64,000 nt of DNA, from assembly GCA_037045225.1 (NCBI GenBank), contig JBAOHZ010000009.1:1054001-1118000 (forward strand), given 5' to 3'. The position numbers and the translations under genes are program-made. Under the pieces are notes generated by a model that did no database searches, was not told the DNA's origin, and saw only the letters and a list, made by a program, of their open reading frames with translations. How positions within the stretch are numbered: position 1 is the first letter of the stretch; every line of letters begins with the position of its first letter. Below are positions 8,642 through 18,113 of this stretch, piece after piece. Source of the DNA: Nitrospira sp. Its GTDB lineage: Bacteria; Nitrospirota; Nitrospiria; Nitrospirales; Nitrospiraceae.

Positions 8642-9637
8642 CTACTTCTGCCTGACGTCGTAGGGGAAACATTGGTCCATACAGTCCGGGCAAAGCCCGC
8701 CGTTAAACTGGATGGCCGATCGCTCTGCGATAAACGTGGCCAAGTCATACCACTTGCCGGACTGGTCGGGCACGCGTTTGCACCAGGAGCACAAATTGAT
8801 GATTCCCTGGAGACACCCCAGCCGCAGATCCATGTTCCACCGGACCTCGCTCCGTGTGTTCGACACGAGCAGCCCCTGCCCGCTTGGAGAAACCTCATGG
8901 AAGAGCAAGACGGTGCCGAGTACGGCACCACCGTCGTCGACGACCGGTGCCACACTCCCACGAATCGTCCGGCGCCCGCCCTGTCGGCTGAGAAGTGTCG
9001 CGTCATCGATCGTCACCACGCAGACCTGCGTCATCGCCTGCTGGACCGGATGTTCCGATGGCTGTCCTGCTTCAGCCGCTTGAATACCCAAGAGAGCGGC
9101 CACGGACACCCCCGCCGCTTCCTCCAGACTCCAACCCGTGACATCCTCAGCGGCGGGATTCATATACGTGACCTGCCCCCCACGATCGGTCGTCACAATA
9201 CCGTCACGGATACCGCGCACGGTGGTCGCGATCCACTGCAATCGCTCCCGTATATGACGGTCATGCTGCGAACGATGGAGCGCCAGCTCAATCGTGGTTC
9301 GGAGTTCATTCGCCTGATAGGGCTTCAGCATATAGCCGGCAGGAAAGGTGACTTTCGCGCGCTCCAACGTCTCATGATCGGCATAGGCCGTGAGGTAGAT
9401 GACCGGCACCTCCTGCTTCCGTTGAATCTGAAGGGCGGTTTCCACGCCGTCCATTTCCCCCTTCAACACGATATCCATCAAGATCAGGTCGGGATGTATC
9501 TCGACTGCCTTGCGGATCGCCTCTTCTCCGGAGGTCGCGGTCGCCGGCACATGATACCCAAGGCGTTGCAGACTGAGCTGGATATCCTTCGCCACCACAG
9601 GCTCATCTTCCACGATCAAGATGTTGGCTGGTTCCAT
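8642..9637 (-). CDS. Response regulator with REC, PAS and C-terminal cysteine motif
   Basis: Taken from the ATG at 9637 (331 residues, MEPANILIVEDEP), which gives a standard receiver start and lies 5 nt after the kinase stop with AAAGGGTG upstream; an ATG at 9688 would overlap the kinase. Receiver domain 4-120: acidic pair Glu10-Asp11, phospho-acceptor Asp55 in LILMDIVL, and the lysine in MLKPYQ. A PAS domain follows (IATTVRGIRDGIVTTDRGG onward, roughly 130-250). The C-terminal 60 residues contain LCSWCKRV and GLCPDCMDQC, two CxxC-type pairs that could bind a metal; there is no DNA-binding helix-turn-helix. The output is therefore unclear: it may work by protein contacts or redox and metal sensing. 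It is translationally coupled to the sensor kinase upstream. Confidence 0.88.
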   Translation of the reverse strand: MEPANILIVEDEPVVAKDIQLSLQRLGYHVPATATSGEEAIRKAVEIHPDLILMDIVLKGEMDGVETALQIQRKQEVPVIYLTAYADHETLERAKVTFPAGYMLKPYQANELRTTIELALHRSQHDRHIRERLQWIATTVRGIRDGIVTTDRGGQVTYMNPAAEDVTGWSLEEAAGVSVAALLGIQAAEAGQPSEHPVQQAMTQVCVVTIDDATLLSRQGGRRTIRGSVAPVVDDGGAVLGTVLLFHEVSPSGQGLLVSNTRSEVRWNMDLRLGCLQGIINLCSWCKRVPDQSGKWYDLATFIAERSAIQFNGGLCPDCMDQCFPYDVRQK

Positions 9638-9642
9638 GGCGG

Positions 9643-11475
9643 TCACACCCTTTCTGCACATGGCAGTTGCTGAAACCGAATCTGCCATTCCGTGCCGGCC
9701 CCGCTTCTGAGTTCGGTGCGGCCGTCCAGCTTCTCCGCCAGGAGTGTGACAAGTTCCAACCCCAAAGAGTCGGGATTATTGAGCACCCCGTCCTTAGGGA
9801 TCCCGATGCCGTTATCGCTCACGCACAACGTAAAGGTCTCATCGAAACGATCAAGCAGGTCGATGTGTATCGTTCCACCGCTGCCGTCGACGAAGGCGTG
9901 TTTCAGACAATTGGAGACCAACTCATCGATGATCAATCCACAGGTCAGCCCTGTGTCGATATCGAACTCGACATCCTCCACGTTCAATTCCAGCGCAACG
10001 ACCGTCGGATCGACTCCGTAGGAACGGAACAGGTGGCCGGTCAATGTGCGAACATAGTCCCCCATCTTAATTCGTGACAGATCGTTCGAGCGGTGTAAGG
10101 TCTCATGGAGCAGCGCGATCGACGTAATACGCACCTGACATTCACGGAACAGCTGGGTGACGACCGGGTCTTTGATGGAAGCCGACTGCAAATTCAGCAG
10201 GCTGGAAAGGACCTGCAGATTGTTTTTGACCCGATGGTGGACCTCCCGCAGCAGACTGTCCTTTTCCTTCAACATGCGACGGAGCTGGTCCTCCATACCC
10301 TTACGTTCCGTCAAGTCCATACAGGTACCGATATAGCCGCCAAATTGCCCCTCCTCGTCGAACAAGGGCACTCCCGTATCCATGATCCATCGGTATGTAC
10401 CATCGTGACGCCGTAACCGATATTCCAGGAAGAACGGCTGCTCCGACTTGAAGGCCTCCAGATACGATTTTCGACAGCGATCCAGATCATCGTCGTGAAT
10501 ACCGGTGAACCAATTGTCTCCGATCTCTTCCTGCACGGTACGCCCGGTGAACTCCAACCACCGTTTATTGATGAACGTGATGTGTGTATCCGGTCCAGCC
10601 ATCCACACCATCACGGGAGCCATATCCGCCATCATCCGAAACCGAGCCTCGCTTTCCCGTAACGCGGCTTCGATGCGACGTTTCACCGTGACATCGCGCG
10701 CAATCACCGACACGCCCATGACACACCCGTCCGCATCCTTCACCGGCGAGATCGTCAGCGACACATCGATACGATCCCCCTGCTTTCGCCGCTGGACCAT
10801 GTCGACATTACGAACATGCTCGCCGCACGCAATCCGGTTGAGCATCATCGGCACTTCATCCAATCGGGTCGGAGGACAGAGAACCGAAATCTGCCGACCC
10901 AGCATTTCCTCGGCACTGTACCCATAGACTCGCTCCGCGCCCGGATTCCAACTCCGAATCATGCCGTTCAACGTCATCCCCACAATCGCATCGTCGGACG
11001 ATTTCACAATCGCGACCAGTTCAGAGACTGCTTCAGCTCGTAGCACTTCAAGTTCCTGATTCGCAGCGGCCAGGTCCGCCGTGCGCTCTTGAACCTGCTG
11101 CTCGACATCTTCATTAATGCGCAGCAATTCGGCCTCATCCCGCTGCCGGCGCAGGCACAACAACGCCGTCACCCAAATCACCATGAGCACAAACGCCCGA
11201 TTCACGGCGCTCACCCACGTCAACGCAAACAGCGGCCGGTCGAACATATCGAGAATCGTGACAACCGACACAAGCGCTGCCACCCAGAACGTCATGCGAG
11301 CATGGGGGATGCGCGAGGCGATGAGCACAGGGACTACGTAGAGAGTGGTGATGGTCACGCCCATGGGCAACCACCAATCGATGGCCCCGATGGCTGCGAT
11401 CAACGCCAGCGCCACTCCCAAGATAGAATGACTGCTCCGCGACATACCGAGAACAAATGACGAAGGAATTGTCAT
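9643..11475 (-). CDS. Membrane sensor histidine kinase with two PAS domains, HisKA_2 type
   Basis: 610 residues. Residues 15-110 hold about four hydrophobic helices (a MASE-like membrane sensor region, ending WVTALLCLRR). A coiled segment follows (QQVQERTADLAAANQELEVL, about 126-146). PAS 1 spans about 150-265 (DDAIVGMTLNGMIRSWNPGA), PAS 2 plus PAC about 272-395 (FINKRWLEFTGR to GTCMDLTERK). The phospho-acceptor is in EVHHRVKNNLQ, His414 of the HRxKNNL motif typical of HisKA_2 kinases. The ATPase domain ends the protein (IIDELVSNCLKHAF as N box, VSDNGIGIP as G1). It autophosphorylates and passes phosphate to a receiver, most likely the adjacent regulator. The signal is unknown. Confidence 0.93.
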   Translation of the reverse strand: MTIPSSFVLGMSRSSHSILGVALALIAAIGAIDWWLPMGVTITTLYVVPVLIASRIPHARMTFWVAALVSVVTILDMFDRPLFALTWVSAVNRAFVLMVIWVTALLCLRRQRDEAELLRINEDVEQQVQERTADLAAANQELEVLRAEAVSELVAIVKSSDDAIVGMTLNGMIRSWNPGAERVYGYSAEEMLGRQISVLCPPTRLDEVPMMLNRIACGEHVRNVDMVQRRKQGDRIDVSLTISPVKDADGCVMGVSVIARDVTVKRRIEAALRESEARFRMMADMAPVMVWMAGPDTHITFINKRWLEFTGRTVQEEIGDNWFTGIHDDDLDRCRKSYLEAFKSEQPFFLEYRLRRHDGTYRWIMDTGVPLFDEEGQFGGYIGTCMDLTERKGMEDQLRRMLKEKDSLLREVHHRVKNNLQVLSSLLNLQSASIKDPVVTQLFRECQVRITSIALLHETLHRSNDLSRIKMGDYVRTLTGHLFRSYGVDPTVVALELNVEDVEFDIDTGLTCGLIIDELVSNCLKHAFVDGSGGTIHIDLLDRFDETFTLCVSDNGIGIPKDGVLNNPDSLGLELVTLLAEKLDGRTELRSGAGTEWQIRFQQLPCAERV

Positions 11476-12005
11476 ACGTACAACTACACCGCGCCTCCTA
11501 CTCTCATTCCTGACAGCAATACCTATGCCTCCTGTGCAGCATTCATAGGGCCATCACGCAAGAAGGACGGCCAGTTCCAGCGAGAACGGACGCCGCCGGC
11601 TCCGGGCTCTGGCCAGTGCCACTTGCCAGGAGAAAACCAGCCTCGGCAGGACCTCCTTGCACAGCAGATGGTTTGAATTGCAGGGGTCGGCTCCTGAAAC
11701 GGAAAATGCCCACAACAGGCCCTGGTGTACATCACTGCATCATCGCTGTTCAGACTTGAACGCCGAGCCGCGGCAAGGTCTGTCGTCGATTCGACGACCA
11801 CACTGAGCACGCACCGGTCACTCATCCAGGCGGAGGAAGTCATCCCGGCTCCTGCTCCACAGCGGGCAACAGGCGACAGCCGTTGGACGCAGAAAAGCCA
11901 GGCCGCTACTTACCCGAGCGACGAGTGTGGCACTCTCGACTGTGGGGAGATGGTGATACGCGGTCCGACCCGGAAGACAATCCGAGCCGGACAGCGGTGC
12001 GAATA
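11476..12005. other. Intergenic region between polysaccharide cluster and sensor kinase
   Basis: About 530 bp with no open frame I can support. It separates the end of the polysaccharide cluster from the kinase/regulator pair and presumably holds the kinase promoter near 11480-11530, but no clear -35/-10 pair stood out. Confidence 0.5.
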
Positions 12006-13124
12006 CTAGCGTTTGCGATAGAACGAGGCGATCGTCTGCACGACGTATTGAAGCTGTTCGTCGGACAGTTCCGCATAGATGGGCAGCGAAAGCACTTCTT
12101 CGGCGGCACGTTCCGATTGCGGGAACGCCCCCTTCTGACAACCCAGGTCACGATAACAGCTTTGCAAATGCAGTGGCAGCGGGTAATAGACCTCCGACCC
12201 CACGCCCTGCTCTTTCAGATACCCCCGCAACTCGTCACGCTTTTGGACACGAACCGTGAATTGATTAAAGACGTGAAAGTTGTTGGCCCCCACGACGGGC
12301 AAGGCGATCCGGTCTGTTAGGTTCGCGTCCTTGAACAACTGTACGTACCGCGCGGCATTCCGGCGTCGGCCTTCCGCCCACTGGTCCAGCCGTGTCAGTT
12401 TCACCAGCAACACCGCCGCCTGCAACGCATCCAATCGGCTATTGATGCCGATCGCCTCATGGACGTAGCGCACCCGGCTCCCATGCACCCGCAACATGGC
12501 AATGGACTCCGCCAGCGCCTTGTCGTTGGTGGTGACCATGCCGGCATCCCCAAAACCGCCGAGGTTTTTCGAGGGAAAGAAACTGAAGCAGGCTACATCG
12601 CCCAAGACTCCGGCGTGCCGTCCGTTCTGCCGGGCACCGATGGCCTGACAGGCATCCTCGATCACGCCGACCTTGTGTCGTCGGGCGATCTCATTAATCG
12701 CAGCCATATCGGCGCATTGCCCGAAGAGGTGCACCGGAATGATCGCTTTGGTCCGTTTGGTAATGGCCCGCTCCAACAGCGCCGGATCCATGTTGAAATC
12801 ATCGGGGCGAATATCGACGAAGACCGGCTTGGCCCCCAGCCGTGAAATCGCGCCGGCCGTCGCGAAGAAGGTAAAGGGCACCGTGACCACTTCGTCACCG
12901 GCTTTGACGCCCAGTGCCATCAGCGCCAACAGCAGCGCGTCGCTGCCCGAGGCAACTCCCACACCATGCGCACTCCCGGTATACGACGCGACCGCCTGCT
13001 CCAGCGCCATCACCCGCGGACCAAGGATAAAACCCTGCTCATCACAGGTAGCCTCAATCGCAGCGAGGAGTTCACTGCGCATCGATTGATATTGAGCTTT
13101 GAGATCAAGCAGCGGAATGTTCAT
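12006..13124 (-). CDS. DegT/DnrJ/EryC1/StrS sugar aminotransferase
   Basis: A 372-residue fold-type I PLP aminotransferase that converts a keto nucleotide sugar to an amino sugar. It opens with IPLLDLKAQY, common in this family. Key features are the phosphate-binding ASGSDALLLAL (59-69), Asp157 in VIEDACQAIGA, and the internal-aldimine Lys186 in FFPSKNLGG. GDAGMVTT follows, as expected. The family includes WbpE, which makes amino-hexuronic acids, and WecE; the exact substrate cannot be fixed. It is the last gene of the polysaccharide cluster, 28 bp after the glycosyltransferase. A Gfo/Idh dehydrogenase 3.6 kb away could supply the 3-keto sugar, as in WbpB/WbpE pathways, but this is inference. 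Confidence 0.92.
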   Translation of the reverse strand: MNIPLLDLKAQYQSMRSELLAAIEATCDEQGFILGPRVMALEQAVASYTGSAHGVGVASGSDALLLALMALGVKAGDEVVTVPFTFFATAGAISRLGAKPVFVDIRPDDFNMDPALLERAITKRTKAIIPVHLFGQCADMAAINEIARRHKVGVIEDACQAIGARQNGRHAGVLGDVACFSFFPSKNLGGFGDAGMVTTNDKALAESIAMLRVHGSRVRYVHEAIGINSRLDALQAAVLLVKLTRLDQWAEGRRRNAARYVQLFKDANLTDRIALPVVGANNFHVFNQFTVRVQKRDELRGYLKEQGVGSEVYYPLPLHLQSCYRDLGCQKGAFPQSERAAEEVLSLPIYAELSDEQLQYVVQTIASFYRKR

Positions 13125-13152
13125 CGTATCCCCCGGTTCCCCCTTCTATAGG

Positions 13153-14343
13153 CTACAGTCGATTAGGCTGCAATTTCATGTTTTCTTCATTCGGACGCGT
13201 GGCATGCAGAAGGTACATGTAGAGCGACTGATACTGCTTGAGCGTTTCCTGAATCGTAAACTCTTCCGGAAATTCCTGCGTGCCGGTGCGAAGGTCGGCG
13301 CGAAAGCGGTCGTCTTCCAGGAGTTGACAGACGCGTTCAGCCATAGCCCGAACATCGCCGGCCGGGCAGAGCGTCCCTTGAATCCCCTCAACAATCGCCT
13401 CAGCCGCGCCCCCCACCCTGGTGGCCACAATCGGGATCCGGCTGGCTCTGGCCTCGAGAATGGCACAGGGCAACCCTTCCCATTGCGACGTCAACACGAA
13501 CACATCGAACGCCTTCAGCAAGGCAGCCACATCGCGCCGCCAGCCCAGCAGGGTCACGCGCTCCTGGAGCCCGTGTGCCTGCAACAACGCTTCGATCTGC
13601 GGCCGCAACACACCATCGCCGACGAGCACACAACGGGCCGCGGGAACACGCTGACACACGAGCCTGGCGACGCGGACAAAGTCTTCGGGAGATTTTTGCG
13701 GTTTCAAGCACGAGACGGTTCCCACGAGCAGCTGATCCGGCCCCACGCCCAGCATGGCCCGCAGCCGGTCGCGCTCCGATCCCTCGATACGGGCCGCAAA
13801 CACCGTCGGATCGATCCCAGGCCTCACCACCGACACTTTCGAGGCGGTAAAGAGTCCCCACTCAATCCCCTGCCGCCGGTCGGCGTGCGACACCGCAATC
13901 CAATGGGTCGTGACCCGGCCGACCATCCATTCCAGCGCGATGAATACTTTTTGTTGCCAGAACGGCTGCGCGGGCGTCACGCCATACCCATGTATCGTGT
14001 GCAGGATGCAGGGGACACCAGCAAACCAGGCGGCAAGCCGCCCTAGGATACCAGCTTTTGAACTGTGGGTGTGTACAATCTTTGGACGGAGGCGTCGGAA
14101 CGTCTCGACCAATTCCCACAGTGCGCGCACATCGTGGAGGGGACGAATCTCCCGCAGGAGCGATGGAATCACGCGGACTTCGACGCCGTCGAGCGCCCGC
14201 GCCTCGTCGGTGAGCAGCCCTCCAGGACCTGCGAGGAGCACCGGGCGAAACCGGCTGCGATCCAGGCCCGACACCACATGCATCGCCACTTCCTGCGCGC
14301 CACCCAATTCCAGCCCGGTAATGACATGACAGACTACGTCCAT
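13153..14343 (-). CDS. Glycosyltransferase family 4
   Basis: 396 residues in the GT-B fold. The N-terminal domain begins VVCHVITGLELGGAQEVAMH, the acceptor-side glycine-rich loop of GT4 enzymes. The C-terminal domain has LVGTVSCLKPQKSPEDFVRVA and the donor-binding SQWEGLPCAILEARASRIP, with the E-x7-E pair. It transfers a sugar from a nucleotide donor to a lipid-linked or protein acceptor at the cytoplasmic face. It starts 13 bp after the FAD protein and runs into the DegT aminotransferase, so it belongs to the polysaccharide operon. Donor and linkage are unknown. Confidence 0.9.
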   Translation of the reverse strand: MDVVCHVITGLELGGAQEVAMHVVSGLDRSRFRPVLLAGPGGLLTDEARALDGVEVRVIPSLLREIRPLHDVRALWELVETFRRLRPKIVHTHSSKAGILGRLAAWFAGVPCILHTIHGYGVTPAQPFWQQKVFIALEWMVGRVTTHWIAVSHADRRQGIEWGLFTASKVSVVRPGIDPTVFAARIEGSERDRLRAMLGVGPDQLLVGTVSCLKPQKSPEDFVRVARLVCQRVPAARCVLVGDGVLRPQIEALLQAHGLQERVTLLGWRRDVAALLKAFDVFVLTSQWEGLPCAILEARASRIPIVATRVGGAAEAIVEGIQGTLCPAGDVRAMAERVCQLLEDDRFRADLRTGTQEFPEEFTIQETLKQYQSLYMYLLHATRPNEENMKLQPNRL

Positions 14344-14356
14344 GACATCCTCGTGT

Positions 14357-15667
14357 TCAGGCTGCAGCCTTCATCCGCAAACGCATAGCCGTCTGTTGTC
14401 CCTGAGCAATCGCGTCCTCCATCGACGTATGCTCCCACATTCCATACCGCCCGATTGACGAGATGCCGCGTCGCTCCAGCTCGGCCAGCAACTCCTGCAC
14501 GGCACGACCGCGATACCGATCGAACAAGACATAGGCGTAATACAGATCTTTCACATCCGACATCACCACCTCATCGGTAGGCCGCAACACCCCGGCCTGC
14601 TCCAATCCCTGACGGACTCGCTTGATGAGCGTTGCATCGGAGTCTCGTTCGGTCGGCTGGTGAGAGATCTCCACGTAAAGGGAGCTGCATCCCGGTTGGC
14701 CCATCGCCGGAGAAAAATTCATCGGAAACCCGGCGCGATAAAACGGATACCGATGCTCCGGGAAATAGATCCAATGTTTATCGGAAATGCCTTCGCGCGC
14801 AACCGCCATATTCACGTTATACACAGAGACCCATCGCAACGACGCAGCCAATTCCTTCAGCGACGCCGGCAGATCGACACACCGCCGCACCAGCTCCGGC
14901 AACGGAATCGTCGAGACCATCCGCTCATATGCTTCCGTCCGTTCCCCCTGCGCGCTGCGAAACACCGCGCGCCGCCGACCCGTCTCAATCTCCACCAACT
15001 CGGAATCGTACGAGAGCTGCTCAACCGACGGGAGAAACGCTTCCGGCAACACCTTGATGCCGCCACTGACGGGATATTGGAAGGATGGGTTGTAGCCGAA
15101 GGCCTTGTCCTTGATTCCCAAGGCGCCGTTGACGACATCTTTGACATCGGGCTTCGGCACCAACCACGACACCCAGTCGGACGTGAGTTCGTCAAGCGGC
15201 ACCTGCCACAATTTCTCGTTGAAAGGCACCATGAAATGTTTTGCAATGCCTTCGCCCAAACTGTCGATGATCCACTGTTTGAACGATCGGCCTTCCGGCG
15301 GCGGCGTGGACGATGGATTCGACAAGGTGGCGATGAATCCCAGCAAACATTCCCGCACCACTTCCGGCGGAAGGCCATGCGTATTCACCTGGAACGGATA
15401 CTCGGTATACGTCTCGTGGGAATAGACATACGATTTGCGGGCATGCCGCTGCAATTGGTTGGTCAGCAAGCGCTCGACCAACGCTTTGATCGCGGTTTGC
15501 CGAAAATGGAGGAGGTGCCCGGTATAGTCGAACGTAAACCCGTCTTTCACGTAAGAACGACAAAGTCCTCCGACCTCACGTTCACGCTCCACAATCTTGT
15601 AGGGTATCCCGCGCAGGTGATAGGCCGCGCTGAGTCCCGCCAATCCAGCCCCGACAATCACAATCAT
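14357..15667 (-). CDS. FAD-dependent oxidoreductase, protoporphyrinogen-oxidase/UDP-galactopyranose-mutase-like
   Basis: 436 residues from the ATG at 15667; upstream in-frame codons exist but lie inside the previous gene. The protein starts IVIVGAGLAGLSAAYHL, the FAD dinucleotide-binding motif at the very N-terminus, followed by EREREVGGLCRSY, the second FAD contact. FDYTGHLLHF and a C-terminal SIGRYGMWEHTSMEDAI, where the FAD pyrophosphate is held, fit the amine-oxidase/UGM superfamily. In polysaccharide clusters such proteins may isomerise or oxidise sugars. The ATG overlaps the WecA-like stop (ATGA), so the two are translationally coupled. True UGM activity is not established. Confidence 0.85.
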   Translation of the reverse strand: MIVIVGAGLAGLSAAYHLRGIPYKIVEREREVGGLCRSYVKDGFTFDYTGHLLHFRQTAIKALVERLLTNQLQRHARKSYVYSHETYTEYPFQVNTHGLPPEVVRECLLGFIATLSNPSSTPPPEGRSFKQWIIDSLGEGIAKHFMVPFNEKLWQVPLDELTSDWVSWLVPKPDVKDVVNGALGIKDKAFGYNPSFQYPVSGGIKVLPEAFLPSVEQLSYDSELVEIETGRRRAVFRSAQGERTEAYERMVSTIPLPELVRRCVDLPASLKELAASLRWVSVYNVNMAVAREGISDKHWIYFPEHRYPFYRAGFPMNFSPAMGQPGCSSLYVEISHQPTERDSDATLIKRVRQGLEQAGVLRPTDEVVMSDVKDLYYAYVLFDRYRGRAVQELLAELERRGISSIGRYGMWEHTSMEDAIAQGQQTAMRLRMKAAA

Positions 15668-16722
15668 ACTGCGCCGGTCCTTTCTGTCGAACGTGCCGTG
15701 ACCGACTCGGCACGTATGGCTGCGGCTCCACCCGAGACGTTCACCCGTGTGAGTGCCACAGCAGCCACGCCCAGGCACAACAGCGTGACGCCACTGAACA
15801 GCATGGCAAGATCCTGAGGCACCGCCATGACCAGCAGACCGATCCCGCCCAATAATGCGGCGCCGAAATAACTGATCAGAACGACTTGAGTCACCGAGAG
15901 CCCCCAATGCCGCAAGCGAATCGCAACGTGATCGGGACTCCCCAGAAACACCGGGAGTCCGCGCAAGAACCGGATATACATGACGAAGAGGGTATCGAAA
16001 ATGGGCATGCCCAGGATCAACACCGGAGTCAGCAGGGAGACGGAATGGCTTTCCGTGTATTTGCCGATCATCGAGAGGGCGCCGAGCATCAGGCCGATGA
16101 ACATGGCCCCTGCATCACCCATATAAATCGAGGCCGGCCGCCAATTGTATCGCAGGAATCCAAGCAGACTTCCGATGAGCGCCGCCAGCATAAAGGCAAT
16201 CGCCTGATCACCGTTCAGGATGGCGACCACACAGAGAAATGCGGCGCTGATCACCCCAACCCCTGCCGATAACCCGTCCATGATATCCAGCAGATTGAAC
16301 GCATTGATGATGCCGACCATCCAGAATACCGTCAGTACGATGTCGACCCAATCAGGCAGTGACGCAATTTCGATCCGGATGCCGCTCTTGATCAAGACGA
16401 ACACCGCCAAAGATTGGCCAGCCAGCTTGGTTCCCGGGGTCAGGACGCCAAAGTCATCAATCAACCCCAGCATGACGATGAGCGTGCCCGAAAGCACAAT
16501 CCCGAGCACGTCTTGCCGAAACTCGAAAGTGAAGGCCAGACTGACCAGAAAGGCCAGATAGATCGCGAGTCCGCCTAAATACGGAACCGGCTCACGCTGA
16601 TGCTTCAGACGACCGTCCGCGCAGTCGACGATCCCGAATTTCAAAGCCGCTCGACGCGCGATCGGCACGCCGTAGAGCGACAGGAGTACCGCGACCAGAA
16701 ATGTCAGCGTGAGGAGAATCAT
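15664..16722 (-). CDS. WecA/MraY-family polyprenyl-phosphate sugar-1-phosphate transferase
   Basis: 352 residues from the ATG at 16722, which overlaps the stop of the preceding glycosyltransferase (ATGA). A multi-spanning membrane protein with the superfamily motifs: LGLIDDFG (the Asp-Asp pair), NAFNLLDIMDGL, IYMGDAGAMFIG and the cytoplasmic SPDHVAIRLRHWG. It attaches a sugar-1-phosphate from a UDP-sugar to undecaprenyl phosphate, the committing step of O-antigen or exopolysaccharide synthesis at the inner membrane. The C-terminus has a short Ala/Arg tail. Length and cluster context favour WecA-like over MraY, which lies with cell-division genes. Confidence 0.92.
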   Translation of the reverse strand: MILLTLTFLVAVLLSLYGVPIARRAALKFGIVDCADGRLKHQREPVPYLGGLAIYLAFLVSLAFTFEFRQDVLGIVLSGTLIVMLGLIDDFGVLTPGTKLAGQSLAVFVLIKSGIRIEIASLPDWVDIVLTVFWMVGIINAFNLLDIMDGLSAGVGVISAAFLCVVAILNGDQAIAFMLAALIGSLLGFLRYNWRPASIYMGDAGAMFIGLMLGALSMIGKYTESHSVSLLTPVLILGMPIFDTLFVMYIRFLRGLPVFLGSPDHVAIRLRHWGLSVTQVVLISYFGAALLGGIGLLVMAVPQDLAMLFSGVTLLCLGVAAVALTRVNVSGGAAAIRAESVTARSTERTGAV

Positions 16723-17858
16723 CGAGTCCTTGTCGAACGACTGTGGCCGGGCACAGGACCGAGGACAGGTTGGCGCGCCATATCCTGGCGTTCGCTCTGC
16801 GCAAATGTGCGATACACGTCCGCAAGCCGGGGGCCCCACACCCTCAGGGAGTACCGCTCCTCCACGGTCCGACGCCCGGCCTGCCCCATTCGAGCGCGCA
16901 ACTGCGGCTGCCGGCACAGTGCGTCGAGGCGCTCATACCAATCCTGCTCGGTGGCGGCGAGAAACCCGTTCTCTCCGCTCACAATAATGTCGCGATTCAC
17001 TCCCACTGGAGAAGCCACCGAGGGCACTCCCACTGCAAGGTACTGCAACAGCTTCAAGCCGCACTTGCCTCGAGCCCACTCCGTGTCCTCTAGCGGCATC
17101 ACACCGATCGTGGCATCCTGTAGATCTGCTACCTCTCGATCAAAATCCCAGGCCCTAAACTCGACATCAACGCCCGGCAGGTGGGGTGGTTGCGAACAAA
17201 TCACGCGGAGTCTCACGTGGAACGTACGCTGGAGCTCGCGGAGGGCCGGCGCGACCACATCCAAATATTTCAGGTTATAGGCCAGACCGATCCACACGAC
17301 CGTGATTGCTCCAGAATGCTCTTCAGGCAAGTCGGCGGATCGTGTCGGCTCCGGCCTGAATCGATCGGTATCAACCACCGTAGGCACGACACACACGCGG
17401 GACGAGAACTGCCTCGCATAGGCGGCAAGCTGCTCGTTCCCGACAATGGCCCCAGTGGCCATCGAGAGTAACGCCGGCATCTTCTGCTCGTGCATGGGAG
17501 TCAGATAGATTGCGTCATCCATTTCGACCGCCACTCGATAACGACACCAACGCAGCAGCCGCTCCACCAACGGAGGCGCATAGGGAAAGAGCTGCCCCTC
17601 CAGCACGATCAGGTCCTGCCTGCCCAGAGCCAGCACCGTCCAGAGTCGCTTGAGGAAACAGGCGAGCACATAGGGAATCTTGAAGAGCGTCCGTAGCGCG
17701 GCCGGTTGCACCTTCAGAATGGAGAAGTACGTCTCCCCAAACAGAGGATCCACGCGACAGTCGATTCCCGCCGCTTGGAAATGAGGCAGGAATTGATAGA
17801 CGCGATAGCGACTGCTGGGACCGACGATTGAGCTTTTCGAGAAATACGTGACCGTCAT
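16719..17858 (-). CDS. Glycosyltransferase family 4-like
   Basis: 379 residues from the ATG at 17858 (MTVTYFSKSSIVGPSSRYRV). An in-frame upstream ATG at 17924 would add 22 unconvincing residues. The N-terminal half has a GT-B-like acceptor domain; the C-terminal half has ITVVWIGLAYNLKYLD and the donor motif ARGKCGLKLLQYLAVGVPSV, a variant of the usual E-x7-E region. It probably adds one sugar in repeat-unit assembly on the undecaprenyl carrier. Its stop overlaps the WecA-like start. There is a 255-bp gap before the next gene upstream. Confidence 0.85.
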   Translation of the reverse strand: MTVTYFSKSSIVGPSSRYRVYQFLPHFQAAGIDCRVDPLFGETYFSILKVQPAALRTLFKIPYVLACFLKRLWTVLALGRQDLIVLEGQLFPYAPPLVERLLRWCRYRVAVEMDDAIYLTPMHEQKMPALLSMATGAIVGNEQLAAYARQFSSRVCVVPTVVDTDRFRPEPTRSADLPEEHSGAITVVWIGLAYNLKYLDVVAPALRELQRTFHVRLRVICSQPPHLPGVDVEFRAWDFDREVADLQDATIGVMPLEDTEWARGKCGLKLLQYLAVGVPSVASPVGVNRDIIVSGENGFLAATEQDWYERLDALCRQPQLRARMGQAGRRTVEERYSLRVWGPRLADVYRTFAQSERQDMARQPVLGPVPGHSRSTRTR

Positions 17859-18113
17859 TGCACGTGTTTCTGCCCTGTTGCGTTGAAATATCCGCCGGTT
17901 GCGCGCACACGACCGACTGCTCAAATAGTACCGGAGTTCTTTTGCAAGAATAGGTTTTTCGTTGTTTTGACGGGGGCGTAAGACTCGCTAGGAGTGAAAA
18001 CCAGCGACCTGCGGGACGGGACAACTACGGCCGGGATACCTCAAGGCGAACACATCCTGCATCTTGATGCACTGCCTCACGACATTGATGAGCGCGACTC
18101 GCAAACACGTCCG

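Noticed and set aside
11523..11843. 106-codon minus-strand frame upstream of the kinase
   Set aside because: No recognisable domain, and Trp/Arg-rich composition typical of random frames.
15668..15907. N-terminal extension of the FAD oxidoreductase
   Set aside because: The extra 80 residues lie inside the WecA-like gene in another frame and precede the canonical FAD-binding start; the ATG at 15667 forms an ATGA overlap.
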